64,000 nucleotides of DNA from Liolophura sinensis (taxonomy: Eukaryota > Mollusca > Polyplacophora > Chitonida > Chitonidae). Made by a program: the position numbers and the translations under genes. The stretch lies in assembly GCF_032854445.1 (NCBI RefSeq), contig NC_088305.1, positions 7,941,606 to 8,005,605 of the forward strand, given 5' to 3'. A model generated the notes under the pieces. That model was not told where the DNA came from. It searched no databases and worked only from the letters and a program-made list of their open reading frames with translations. This document shows positions 11,030 to 23,040 of this stretch, piece by piece. Every line of letters starts with the position of its first letter. The stretch's first letter is position 1.

Positions 11030-12210
11030 CTACATGTGCATATCAGCTTTATCCATAAGGAATCGGCTCGGTTGGAATCAGTTTTTTTTAAAATAGGTCT
11101 AGCGTCATGAGCTGAGAAGGCTCATTTACAGGCAATTAAGAGAGCTGTATATGTACATTAACTTCATAGTTGACCTCTGCACACCCTCCCCCCCCCCCCC
11201 CAAAAAAAAAAACCTCTCCCCACTTCCCAGCGTCAAAGGACTTGGAGATTGTCGCATGGGCTTCCTCGTTATTTGGTTCAAGCTGTCATGTACCAGGCGT
11301 AGCTGAAATATTCGTAGCTAACCATCAGCCTTCTGTATGCTCTTAAAATTGAAGGATAATATATTTTCCATGTAATGTTGGTAGCGCGCTCCATTTAACA
11401 ACCTAATGCAGTTATATGCCCCTCTCAAATATGTCTCGGCTGTCAGTACAGCCGTTCGCTTTGAGCATTACCACGGAATCTCGGACCAATGCAGCCTACG
11501 AAATAGAAAATCGACACTGCGCATACGATAAACCGACAGACGAAATGACGAAAGTAACATAAGTGTCTGCAAACTTAAGGCCGTGGAGATGTACTTGATA
11601 GGTAATTTTTGTCTCAAACGCCGTGACACACACCGTGACAGGCGCTCTGACGTTACATGGCTGTACACCAGTGTATAAGAAGATATCCCAGGCTAAGAAC
11701 AGTGACTTTGAGATTAGATTAACCAACACAAAAGATTAGATTAACCAACACAAAAGATTAGATTAACCAACACAAATCCCCCATCAAGGGTAAGCGGTGT
11801 GTATACATGTAATTAAGTATGAGACCGTTGTGTGTAAGTAAGACAGTAAATAATGTATATTTGTGAGGCTGATATTCGTATCCTTAAGTCTGCTAATTTT
11901 GAATACTCCACAGTGCATGTGATGGGTGGCGGGTGATGGGGGCAGTTATAGTCTTCAGGTTGGGTGTACTTCAGCTATTAGAAATGTCTCGGTACTAGTT
12001 CTAAATTCCACGGGGATTTTTTTCCTGAGCGTTAAGTACATGTGTGGGCATAATGTTTCCAATTTTCCCCAAGTGATGGTAGAGTAATATGGGTGGTATT
12101 GGGTGGTATGTGGTGAGAAATCTTAGATTTCCAGGACATAGGTACTCTTTGACTTAGTTTGAATCTGACTGGCTGTTTGTTTTGATAGATAACATTGGTA
12201 TCCACAATAT
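11030..12210. other. No gene recognised; short direct repeats
   Basis: Three direct copies of ACAAAAGATTAGATTAACCA lie at 11,709-11,778, and a mixed C/A homopolymer is at 11,186-11,210. Frames on the minus strand near 11,470-11,730 have no domain. Confidence 0.4.
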
Positions 12211-12214
12211 TTCT

Positions 12215-12660
12215 TTCTTTCATTGTTGGTCTCTGGCCTTCTGCTTCATGATTGTGTCTAATTCCTCCTGACGAGGGGCTAGGGGCGAACTGTTCATCGT
12301 GTTGAATTAGATCGCCAGAATTAGATTGGATATACGAACAGTTGCAATAAAAGCGCAACTCAGATACATATTTTGTTATCCACAATCGATATTCGAGGGA
12401 TGGCGACTGAGAATTTCACTCCGTCACCTAGAACATACCTTGCGTCTTTCAAACATCACTGAAACCTGTTTACTGTTTTTCTTTGTATCATACCGCCCTA
12501 TTTTCGTACTTTATATACTTTCTTAGTTCTTTGGTGGTTTGTGTTAAACGTCGTTTTGGGAACTGGCCTTGCCATTATTGACATGGAATGTCCTTATTGT
12601 TTGATGGCTGATATACGAATGTCTGTTTCGACGCATTAGATTGAAAAATCCGTAGGTTGT
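12215..12660 (+). repeat. Dispersed repeat R1, copy 2
   Basis: The most complete plus-strand copy of R1, with the GTTGAATTAGATCGCCA block at about 12,300 and the GTTTTGGGAACTGGCCTTG block at about 12,551. Confidence 0.6.
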
Positions 12661-12898
12661 CTTTGTAGTAGCTCTTAAAGTTAATGTCCTCGCATATCTT
12701 CTCGCTTTGTGGGTAATAGAAGATATAAAAGAGCTGGGAGAAGTTAGATGTATCGAGGACTGATTTTCTGTGTATATACTGGTGTTTCCTCTATTTTTCT
12801 TAGTCTTTGATTGCATGACCAGTATTTTCCCATGATGGTATATATGTCCCTTAAACCCAACGGTATCAAGGGTGCTTATTTGGCTGATACATATTTTA

Positions 12899-12970
12899 GG
12901 ATGACAACACAACATTTTGAGTATTTCCTGGCGAGTGATGTCTAATGAATGGCAATTAACAGCACTGTAT
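12899..12970 (+). repeat. Short dispersed repeat R2
   Basis: A roughly 75-bp motif, GATGACAACACAACATTTTG followed by a GTGATGTCTAAT block. Related copies are at 13,793-13,850, 19,420-19,495, 21,202-21,280 and 35,605-35,690. The 19,420 and 35,605 copies are counterparts in the tandem duplication; the others are independent. Confidence 0.55.
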
Positions 12971-12974
12971 CTCT

Positions 12975-14335
12975 AGTACTAGTCGATATGCTGTGAGTCT
13001 GTAATTATACATGAATGCTTAAACCATTATTGGGCATCATAGAGATAATGTTCGATTTCATGTAAAGTGAAGGTAAGTAGCATAAATACATCATTAAGGA
13101 AACTCATATGGAAGATAATGTTATCTACGAGTTGCTAATGATGTATATCATTCTGTTCATATCCCAGGACATAGCGACGTCGCTCAGTTCAGGACTGGAG
13201 GCTGCAACTTTTGGGTCACATTCCGTCGAATATGAATTCGTTTGTTACAATGTCTGTCTGAAGTCTAGAAATTTAACATTCCATGCTCTCCCAAAAACCA
13301 AAGTTCATTATCACTGAGGTCAGTATTGACTTAAAAGATAGATGGGCCTACACGAGTTTACAGTGTCGCTTTATATGGTCCAGTCTGTTACTCTTTGAAG
13401 CTTACACAAACTCTATGCATATCAAAACTCTACTGCCCACCCAACAAAATTGGCCGAGCAGATCCACGTTCCAAACGCAAACCATGAACTCGTGAGTTGG
13501 TAAAAAGTGAAGTCATCTATCCACAAGGCCGGACTTTACTTAAAAGCTCCAATGATTACAGTAGGATGCTGGTGGAGAAGCAGGATTTCTTAGTATTCAT
13601 GATCAATTAGAAAATTTTGTGCTCAAACTCTTTTATCCCTAAAGGTTAAAATCATATTGTACCACCTGACCTGTCAAAAATGGTGGGCAACTTTTTTTTA
13701 AAAGAATCCTAAATAAAATGTGAATGAGATATGAGTATCTCCGAGACTCGGTCGATTTGAATTCCTTTAATGCTGTTGTATGTTACATGTGATTACAACA
13801 CAACATTTGGAGTAATTTCAAACCAGTGACGTCTAATAAAAGATTGTTATAGTGCGGCCATAATAGGTGTTATGCAAATATAAACACATGTAGTTACATC
13901 CCTGTTTTAGTCTCAGACGTCGTTGGGTAGACTGTCTGACGGCTACATACGTCACACTACACGTCACACAGCGCCGGTTAAACGTTCGTCCGTACTTTAA
14001 TATTGAGGTGACCCTGGTTAACGCGCGCAGATTTACAACATCCAAGACAAAGAACGTTCGTCAAGCTCATGACAAAAACAATTTTTATGGGATAGCGTTA
14101 CCCTAAGGAAGGATGCCGAGAAGCTCCCTGCTGAAAGTAATTTGTATCCGTTTATCTATTCTTTATATGTTTACTCGGTCCGACGAGTTTTTAGAAGCTC
14201 GTACTGTAAGTTTATTTAATCCTGCAGATTTTACTTGTTGTCCTTACCGATGTAAGTAAATCGTTTACACGCAATTTTAAACAATTTTAATTGCAATAAT
14301 TTGCATGTCATCTGTAGGGTCTCACGGACACTTGT
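12975..14335. other. No gene recognised
   Basis: Short frames only. A second R2 copy sits at 13,793-13,850. Confidence 0.4.
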
Positions 14336-14339
14336 AACT

Positions 14340-14500
14340 GGCCATTCTTTCTCCGACCGTACGTGGGAAGGTTTGACAGCAGCCTGCCAATGGTCGTGAG
14401 TTTCCCGAAGTGTGCCCGGTTTCCTCCCACCATAGTGCTGGCAGCCGTCGTATAAGTGAAATATTCTTGAGTACGGCATAAAACGGCAATCAAATAAATA
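14340..14500 (+). repeat. SINE family 1, 5'-truncated
   Basis: The body, core and ATAAATAAGTAAA tail lie just upstream of the left boundary of the tandem duplication. Confidence 0.8.
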
Positions 14501-14639
14501 AGTAAACTGGTCATTCTTGTGGAAAACTTTGTCAGTTCTGTGTTTGAGTGGTTGAACTTGAACTTAGAATTTACGTCTGTTCAGGTTAACTTTTATGGCA
14601 TACCTGGAGGTACCTTGCTTCCTGATTCGCAATGTTTGT

Positions 14640-15045
14640 AACATAATTTGCACAATATTGATATGCTCTAAGATGTAGTGTTTGTCCAAGTCGGTGGAAA
14701 CGACCAGACGGCCCCAACTTGTAACGCCGACACCATAGCCAACGATATTGTGTCGTTTGCGAAATTCTTACCACAGATACCATCGATTTCGTGTGTTATA
14801 GCTGGCCAGTTGTTGCAACGCAATTGTGCCATACCACCACCAAATTATAATGCAAAAGCAGTAGTTGAAAATGAATCGCTTAAGCGCCGCGTGGAAGAAA
14901 CCCAGAATATATATTTCTGACAACACGGGTTTTTGGCGTAACATTTCTCAACTGCTCTCATCAGATGGGATTCATTTAAACAGTCAGGGCATGATAAAAT
15001 ATGAAAAGAGTTAGTAAAAAAGCCATCGGTCATTACAAACAAAAA
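14640..15045 (+). pseudogene. SGNH/GDSL-type hydrolase remnant
   Basis: Plus-strand reading gives VFVQVGGNDQTAP near 14,680 (the G-x-N-D block of SGNH hydrolases). It then runs through VSFAKFLPQIPSISCVIAG and, after a frame change near 14,920, LLSSDGIHLNSQGM near 14,965-15,005 (the D-x-x-H catalytic block). It lacks the N-terminal serine motif and contains stops, so it is a fragment. In invertebrates such esterase-like domains are also found inside retrotransposons, so it may be a retroelement relic. Unit B keeps only the upstream flank (about 32,600-32,720). Confidence 0.55.
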
Positions 15046-15054
15046 GGGCCTTAT

Positions 15055-15200
15055 TGAGACCTACGTGGGAAGGTCTGTCAGAAACCTGCGGGTGGTCGGG
15101 TCTTTTCTCCGGGTTATGCCCCCGCCCCCTCCCACCATAACGCCGGCCGCAGTCGTTGATTTGCGTTTTATTTGATTTGCGTTTTACGCTGTACCCAAGA
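15055..15200 (+). repeat. SINE family 1 fragment
   Basis: Body segment TACGTGGGAAGGTCTGTCAG through CCCTCCCACCATAACG, then a broken core at 15,168-15,205. Confidence 0.6.
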
Positions 15201-15204
15201 TGGC

Positions 15205-17320
15205 GGTAAACGTGTGTGGATTGCACACGCTAAAGCGGTAAACATGTGTGTATTGCTTTTGGACTTTAACTGTTCATCGTTTTGCTGTCACGATGTATTC
15301 GACCCAGTGCACAGACGAAGCTCTTTTAACATTATAGCTATGAAAACAGCTACCCTAAAAGCATTGCGGAACAATCTGCAGGCTGCGTGAAAGTCTGATT
15401 GTAAAAATCACTGAAGACACAATAAAAGAGTTTTAACTTTTGAAAATGCCTCCTTAATGCCACATTTAGATGGGATTAAAATGTTATGCCGTATAACAAA
15501 ACCAACGGATTTGTTTTTAAGGGAAAGCAATATAATAATTTTCCAGCGTAATTATTATAGCGTAAACATTATAGTTAAACACGCACAGCAGGATTTACGC
15601 AACGTTGCGCAGATTGTACGTCGTTATAATTTGCCGCTGAAATGATGGATAGCTCTCAGATTCGTTTAGACATGAAGGATATGACTCAGAGTTATTGACC
15701 TAAAAAAGCTATTGATCACGTGATTTCCCGTCGAGAGGTATGTTTTTGCGTCAAGCTATAGAAGTTTCAGGGAATCCTTTTGACAAAAACTAAATAGCAA
15801 AATAAAAATTGTTGTTTTAAAATCATGATTTTAGTCTTTATTTAACCTTTTTTTTACATAAATTTATATCCATTTACATAAAGTAATCTAGTGTCGGAAG
15901 AATATACAATTAGATCGTACATGTACATAAACAAGTTCACATTAATAGCTTGAGGATACCACAATTATGTTCATATAACCGTAAACAGTTATTCAGTCTT
16001 CTAATTCAGGCCTTACGAAATAACGTTTCACTGTAATAATATGGCAATCACGTCCCCCCCCTCCCCCCAATGGGTGGTTTTCTTGCTGTAGATCGGCCCC
16101 CTTTTCTCATTCAGTTAAGGTTTCGGTCGTGAATTTCACAGATACGAGCTGTAAGACGGTGGTTTGAAACCGTTTTCTTAAATCCATAAACTTAACCGCT
16201 GACCATAAGCTTTCATTGAAGACCACCCCTCTTTCACCAGTATGGTGTGCATATTTGTAGGTCGTATGTTGGAGTGTGTGCCAGGAAGTTGGCCATCGTC
16301 AATGGTTTACGGCTTCCTCCATTCATAAAACTGGTCACCAATTTCAGGGAAAAAATCTCGAATGTGGTGTGGCGTTACAAGACTCAAATAAATTGATCAA
16401 CCCAAGTCAGGCAAATATATATTATGTCAGTTTCTCTTTACGTTAAGTAAGACGTTACGTTTATATAGCCTCTTGCTCTCGATGATGGCATCATTTAAGA
16501 TGCGGTTGGTATTAGAGCCTTCATTAATCATAATCGTTTACTGCCACGCCGGCAAAATTGCAACAATATCGTGTCACATCGTCTAAATTAAGAGTGAGTC
16601 ACGTGTGTCTATTTACCAGCTATCACAACTGTCGTCCCTGCTTGAGTTTTAATCTCTATGCTGTAAGTCCTTTATTATATAGTAAGTGGTTTTGGATACA
16701 ACAGAGCATGCAAAATCAAACAAAAATGGCGGACATTTTTAAAACCATCTAAACTAACACAAACGTCAGGTAAAACTTTATAATCAGTTTTTAGGTTTAA
16801 AATACATGATCTAGAAAAGTAAATAGAAATGTGCAAAGAATTATATTTTCTGATAAAAGCAAACATCTGTCAGATAGTGAGCAACAGCCTTGATATCGAC
16901 GGTCTCATATAATTCAAATATAACTTGGTGAGTTATGGGGCATCACATCCAACTCGAGAGCAGTTCTCCCATCGAGAATAACCTGGAGTCTTCAACGAGA
17001 ATGCCCAATGGGCACCACGTTAAAAGTATGCACTCTGTGAATGTAGGGACTTGGTGACAGTGTGATAAAATGTAAATGCTCACATATAACAGGTGAAATG
17101 CGGTCTTTTGTCAATTTACGTCAGTACTTCAGTTTTTTTTATACGATCATGTAAATGCTTAAAAATGACAACTTCTGCGACCCCTAGCACTATGCATTAG
17201 GTATAAAATGCAGTGATGTTACATGCAATTTAGTAGACGCCTCTTTTCTAGAAATGCCCAACATAAGATCGACAAATATTGGGAGTATGACAATTTATCT
17301 GGATTGAAGGTGTGAAATAT
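15205..17320. other. Non-coding part of unit A
   Basis: Aligns by eye with 32,938-34,550 of unit B. The block 15,575-15,640 keeps a similar reading frame in both units (pattern Q-Q-D-L-R...R-R-Y-N) but is closed by stops. It may be an old gene fragment. Confidence 0.45.
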
Positions 17321-17330
17321 TTTAAAAATA

Positions 17331-18696
17331 CACTCTTCAAAAAAAGAAACGCAAAACCCAAATATCAATGTAAATTTGATGTTATTCAGTGAGGTGTAGA
17401 TCAGAGGAAAACAAAGATACATGAATGAAATTTTATGGAGCAATGCATTGCTATATTTTCCATATTTCATGAGAATAGGAGTCATCACAGTCATTACTGC
17501 TGTCCACCAGGTGGTGTTGAGGTCAGTACCTCGTATGACCACCCCCAGCTGCTACCACTGCCAGACACCTCCTGGGTACAGATCGAAGCAGTCGTTGGAT
17601 GTTTTGTTGTGGAATCCTTCTCCATTCCTCCTGCAGCATGTGGAACAACTGTGATCCTGTGATGGAATACGACGTCGAAGCACCCTTCTATCGATCTGAT
17701 CCCAAAGGTGTTCGATTGGGTTTAGATCCGGGGATTTAGAGGACCAGTGAAGGGTATTGATGTTGCTATTGGCCAGGTAGTCCACGGTGGCACATGCTGT
17801 GTGGGGCCTGGCGTTGTCCTGTCGGAAGAGCTGCCGTTGAAGGTCAACAAGGCGAAGAACGTGCGGGCAGAGAATCTAGTCGATGTATCGAGTGGCCGTC
17901 AGATTGTCTTGGACAAGCACAAGCTCCGATCTGCGGGTGTATGAGATCGTTCCCCACACCATAACACTCCCTCCACCGAATCTGTCCACCTGTCTGATGC
18001 AGTGAGGAGCAAAACGTTCATGACGTCGTCTGTAGACACGGTCTCTACCATCACGTCGCCTGAGGAGATAACGGGATTCATCGCTAAACCATATGCGCCT
18101 CCAGTTTGCCAGGTTCCATGTGTCCCGGGCGGTACGATGGCGGTCACGTAGGTGGGTTACCCGGATGTACCGATCTTGGGCAGGTGTGGTGACTATAGGT
18201 CTTCCTGATCTTGGATGGTCATTTGTCAAATTTGTTTGACGAAATCGATCCCACAACCGAGTTATTGTGCTGGGGTGAATGTTGAAGATCCTTGCAACCT
18301 CACTTTTTGATTCGCCAGCTTGCAATCGTCCAATTGCCTGGTTTCGGTCGGCAGCGTTGAGACGTCCCATTTTCGTGTACAGTACTTGCAAAGATATTGG
18401 ATAAAATTGTAAGATTCGTTTGGATCTTTTATAGTCACATGCTGTACTCATGTTTTGCACATGACAAACAATCATTGTGCCTGAACTTCGTGCTGCAGGA
18501 CATCAATGGACATCACAACAATCCTAATTGATAAAACCGTTCAAAATCATTTTTGGTTGCGTTTGGTCAAGGATGATTTTCTGAAACATTCCAGTAACAA
18601 TGTGCAACCCTACAAAACTGTTTGAGTTAACATATGCGTACAAAATTGTAAGTATCATTTTTGAATTTCATTTTGCGTTTCTTTTTGTGAAGAGTG
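17331..18696 (-). mobile_element. Tc1/mariner transposon, 1.37 kb
   Basis: Ends begin CACTCTTCAAAAAAAGAAAC and finish with the matching inverse (TTTCTTTTTGTGAAGAGTG). TA flanks both sides (17,329-17,330; 18,697-18,698). The unit B counterpart near 34,540 reads straight across a single TA, the empty site. It contains one defective transposase gene on the minus strand. Confidence 0.95.
17552..18370 (-). pseudogene. Tc1 transposase, defective
   Basis: Cut-and-paste transposase of the Tc1 group. The start at 18,370 opens with MGRLNAADRNQAIGRLQAG, followed by a helix-turn-helix block (SEVARIFNIHPSTITRLW) and the GRPIVTTPAQDRYI linker. The sequence then jumps from the second DNA-binding region straight to WFSDES, the first catalytic Asp, so roughly 50 codons of the family's usual linker are missing. 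A nonsense codon follows RYID near 17,876. After it the frame still shows QDNARPHTA (second Asp) and PDLNPIEHLWD (catalytic Glu). It cannot make full transposase as it stands, though all three DDE positions remain recognisable. Confidence 0.9.
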
Positions 18697-18698
18697 TA

Positions 18699-20060
18699 CA
18701 AAAAGAAGCAACTTGGCCAATAAGGCATGAGTGGGATTTGCAGTTTTACCTTCTGAGTATCGTAAATTAAGAAAGAAAAGCGAGATGTTTCCTGTCGTCT
18801 ATTGCTAAATTGACAATTATCAACGTAGGAGAAAAAATAGTGGAAACTGACACTATATTTTATAATTAAACAACTAATCTGTTAACCATACATTCAAACA
18901 ATTAACTGTAGACAGTTTAACATTTCTAAAATGTCAGCTACATTAAACTCGATTGTAATTCTTTCAAATAAAATTAAAAACTGGCAATTTCCCTTACCTT
19001 GAGGCAATTTCAGTCAACCCTGTCAGCCAGATATTTAGTTAAACGGAGCGTAACAAGTATGTACCAATGGTCACCTTGCTATGGTCGTACGTCAGTAACC
19101 TTGGAGTTAGTCACTGGGGTTTAAGAAGAGGCAGAAGGTGAAGAAACCACTTACCGGATTTCAGTCATTGTTAGATCTTGTCAGGCGCGTTAATGAAACT
19201 TTGACTTGCGTATACAGTTATTTAATAATTTTAAAGTCGTCTTTAAAATTGTTTGCCAAACGATAATTAATTTAAATTGGTTAGGTAACGTAACACCCCA
19301 ATAAACGACCGTTTAGACTTACTACTTTTTTTCTTACGTTAGAAATGGTAAAACCAATATAAAGTACTTTATGTGTGAGTAATAACTTATTTCTCTTCAT
19401 TTGTCATCAGCTATATATGTTAAATGTGATGACAGCACAGCATACTGAGTGATTCTACACCAGTGACAGGTAATAAATTGCAATAAACTAGACACCACTG
19501 ATGTTGAAATATTTTAACTGCTGTGTTGGCGTAAAACACCACTCAAATAAAAAAAGAAGTTGTAACTTCATCAAGATGTTACCAATATCATGTTTACATC
19601 AAATTGACTGTGCAGAAAAGTAACCAAGGGATAGAAGTAAATTATACACAGTCTTCTACTGCATCAAAGTCAGCAGGTATTATTATACTAACTCTAATGT
19701 AACACAGAATACTTTAAGGGTTCTTAAGTGATTATCATGTTACGATATTTGTTTCGATTTCTGGCGGTAACTTTCACAACATGGTTTTCCATAAACGCGA
19801 AGAACCTTTCTTTTCAGTAGCGGGGCACGAGTTTAAAGAATTTCATTTGAAAATGTAGAAACTTTTTTTACTTCAACAGACATTGTTCGATATAACGCGG
19901 AAATGCGGATAGCAGTTTACCTCAAATCTAGCCCACAGGCAGCAATTATTGAGTATACGGGGAGTGGGGGTGATAGTATTATTTTCTACAGTAATGTATT
20001 GAGGTGATAGTTGAACCTTACACCACGAAGAGCCCCATATTCTGTGCTATGCTCCTAATT
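18699..20060. other. 5' flank of the unit A secreted-protein gene
   Basis: Aligns with 34,560-36,750 of unit B, apart from SINEs present only in B. There are no additional coding exons. An R2 copy is at 19,420-19,495 and a SINE tail fragment at 19,524-19,555. Confidence 0.5.
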
Positions 20061-20113
20061 CTACTTTTATCAACAGGTAGTTTGTAGGAAGCCACCCACG
20101 AGGATCCCATACA

Positions 20114-21808
20114 ATGAAGACTTTGGCCATCTTGTCCATTGCTTTCGTGGTTTTGCTGCCTGTGGCCAATGCAGCAAGCCTGAAGATTATTGGCTCTAAA
20201 ATAAGTGCATCTGGGATTCGTTCCGTGCTGTACGAAAACTGCGGCTGGTTGGTGCCCATAAACGCTTATACAATCCCGAGTTCTGTACGTATTGTTAGTT
20301 TCTTTACTCAGATGTTTTAACGGGTGATATTTACATCCATTTCAAAGCACCCATCATACTGACAGGTTGTGGTTGGCTGAGAGGGAGATGGTATATAGGG
20401 TGCAATAGATGATTTTTTGTCTCCAGCTGCATTGCTCTCATTCTTTTGTCAGTAGGATCTCTACACCATGGTTGATTAAAAGTTACAAATGATCTCACTT
20501 GTTAAGTTTTCCGGTTCAGTCTACATTTGGAATCTTTACAGGTGTTTATTGGCGCATCAGTGTTATTAGAATTAAATATTAACTTATTCTTTCATTAACA
20601 TTTTTGTTTATTTACTTATGTATTTGGTATTTTACGTTTTGCTGTTGACAATGACATATGTATAAGACCCCGGTTGGACGCAAGCCTATAGAAAATGGGC
20701 ACCATGTATCGGAGTGACCGCTTGACATGTATTTGTAGCTGTGTCAGACTGTGGGAAACTTGAATACATGACATGGAGGGAAATTATACCAGTACACGAC
20801 CTTCAGCTATTTTACTTTTCTCAAAATAAATCGAGACCAGCAAAAATACTGGCTCGAGACTGAGACTCACGACATGGGGTGTCTAAAGCCACCATTCTAC
20901 CAAGTGACCTATCAATGCAAAGTCGTAGTGTCATGGGAACCAGAGTTTTAGCTGCTCTCGATTTATGCGTGTTGAAAATTATATCTAGTTTCTGTATTTC
21001 CTGACGAAAATTGCGATGAGCATTGTCTTCTGTTTATATTAATCTTGTATTAATCGGGTTACGGCCTCTGTGCTGTTGTGTACGAATGGAACAGTACTGT
21101 GACCAAACATGATTGTATATACCAGCAGGGTAAACTGCGTAATTTATGTTCAAATGCTATGTGTATTAGTTGTTCAAAGTTTGTGTACCGCAGAACTACT
21201 GATTAATGTGATGACAACATGGCATTTTGAATAATTCTAAACAAGTGACGTTTAGAAAATTGCAGTTCACATCACTGCATATATTTTGGACTAATTCTGC
21301 TTAAGCCAGGGTGCCAAGGTGTAATTTGTTACTGTTTAAGCATTTGCATACACGGAATAAAACTCAAACTGAGGTAAATTCACAAGAGGCCGGATTTCAC
21401 CGTTTTCGTGTGATCACGTAGCTAATTATCACACGATCGTCGATTGTTTGGTTTTAATCTCAATGCTGTAAGACTTTCCTTTGTCCCCGGTTGTCGGAAG
21501 TGGTATACAATGTGGACAGCTGGACAAAGTTTGAATACAGGACATACATTTGTCTTCATGCGCATCTCTGTTCTCTTTTTTTTTAGTTCATGAAGTGCCA
21601 AGAAACGAATCCACTTGGGTTCACGAATGTGTGTGGGTGGAGTGGGATCGCTAATCCCAGCTGTCGGTAGGTACAGTGCCGTTTTGAGGACATTTCTGGT
21701 ATCTGGCGGTTTTACGTGTTAACTCCATTCCCTGCTACCTGCGATGTGAATGTGGAAAAAGCCAAGTTCACTTACGGAGTCGTTCAAGCTCTTCAATGTT
21801 GTCCATAG
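20114..21808 (+). pseudogene. Secreted Cys-rich protein gene, copy A, nonsense-disrupted
   Basis: Exons at 20,114-20,284 (171 bp) and 21,587-21,808 (222 bp) match the intact unit B gene in length and phase. The donor is TTCT|GTACGT and the acceptor TTTTTTTTAG. A signal peptide (MKTLAILSIAFVVLLPVANA) is predicted. Codon 85, tyrosine (TAC) in copy B, is TAG here (21,668-21,670). The frame stays open on both sides, and all eight cysteine codons survive, four of them (codons 88, 109, 128 and 129) after the stop. The defect is therefore recent, or an alternative use such as the CGG|TAGGTA donor-like site at the stop exists. A 5' UTR exon boundary (ATCAACAG|GTAG) lies near 20,077. The intron is 1302 bp against 878 bp in copy B. 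Confidence 0.75.
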
Positions 21809-21809
21809 A

Positions 21810-22165
21810 GCCTAAATTGGCCTACCTGTTTACATTATCTAAATGACCCATAATCTACATTTCATCGTCCAAGTCCATGGTAAATGATTGGCATCTTTTC
21901 CTATTTCTTTATCGTTACTGTACAAATTTTATCTTTAAATATTTGGCTGAATTAAAATGTCACAAAGTCTGATAAAACTTTTCAAAAATTGCTCAATTAT
22001 CGAAAATCCGATATTCTGCTCTTTTGTGTCTCTAGTATACTTTTTAACCAGTTAGGGTATTAATCATTAGTGATTCCAAAGTAAAGGACTTTCTGCTTCA
22101 GTTTGTCTTAGTTTTATTATTTATTTAGTCATTTGATTGTCACTTAACGCTTATAAATGGCGGAA
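21810..22165. other. 3' flank of copy A
   Basis: Homologous to 38,075-38,430, including AATTAAAAT near 21,950 that could serve as a polyadenylation signal. There is no other gene. Confidence 0.45.
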
Positions 22166-22169
22166 TTAT

Positions 22170-22570
22170 AGTATCGAAACAGACATTTATATACCAGTCA
22201 TCAACCATCTAGAGGTTGCAGGTCAATAATCGTAAGGCGAACTACCAGCAACGACCTTTAACATAAACCAGCGAAGAACTAACAAAATATATACTAAAAT
22301 TAGGACAGAATCGTGCAAAGAGAAGCACTCAGCAGTTTTTATTCACGTTGGAATGACGCAACATATGTTCTGGGCGTTCAAACCATCAAACCACCACGGT
22401 AGTATAAAGGCTGTTGATAAATGTGTATTCCAACTGAGTTTTACTTGCAACTGATCATACATCCGACTTGGCGATCTAATTCAACAAGATGAATATACCG
22501 GCCCCTAGCCCGGGATAAGCACAATTAGACAAAATCATAAAACAGAGCGCCAAATTTCGGGGCACGCTGT
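22170..22570 (-). repeat. Dispersed repeat R1, minus copy in unit A
   Basis: Reverse-orientation R1, homologous in position to 38,440-38,850 of unit B, so it predates the duplication. Confidence 0.6.
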
Positions 22571-22879
22571 CCATCTTTACTTACAAGAGAATTATGCTCA
22601 TAGTAAAACTTAAGAAACTCGACACACTACTTTTTGCAGTGAAGCGTTCATCAGTGGAGTTAACTGAACTGCCCTGGCAAACCTTTTGGTATTTTGCGGA
22701 CGCGTTTGTATTTATACAGATATAAACACCACATTATAATCTATTTTTTCAGCGAGTCGCCTATATTCACTTGCCCGTAAAATCAGTTATACTCGTTTGC
22801 AAAACTTTCAGTTAGTGACACGTGACAGCACAAGCTTTGCACGTGGATATGTTGGGCGTTCATATGTTTGCGAGGAAAA

Positions 22880-23040
22880 AGATTTATTTATTTATTTATT
22901 TGATTTGTGTTTTACGCCATATTCAAGAATATTTCACTTATACGACGGCGGCCAGCATTATGGTGGGTGAAAACCGGGCAGGTTGCTGACAAACCTTCCC
23001 ACGTACAGCCGGAGAGGAAGCCAGTATGAGCTGGACTTGC
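22880..23040 (-). repeat. SINE family 1, unit A specific
   Basis: TTTATTTATTTATTTGATTTG side followed by core and body, with part of the body deleted. The matching point in unit B (about 39,225) lacks it, so it inserted after the duplication. Confidence 0.8.

Noticed and set aside
17876-18475. 199-codon ORF as a functional Tc1 transposase
   Set aside because: It begins upstream of the family start, lacks the linker between domains and ends before the second catalytic Asp.
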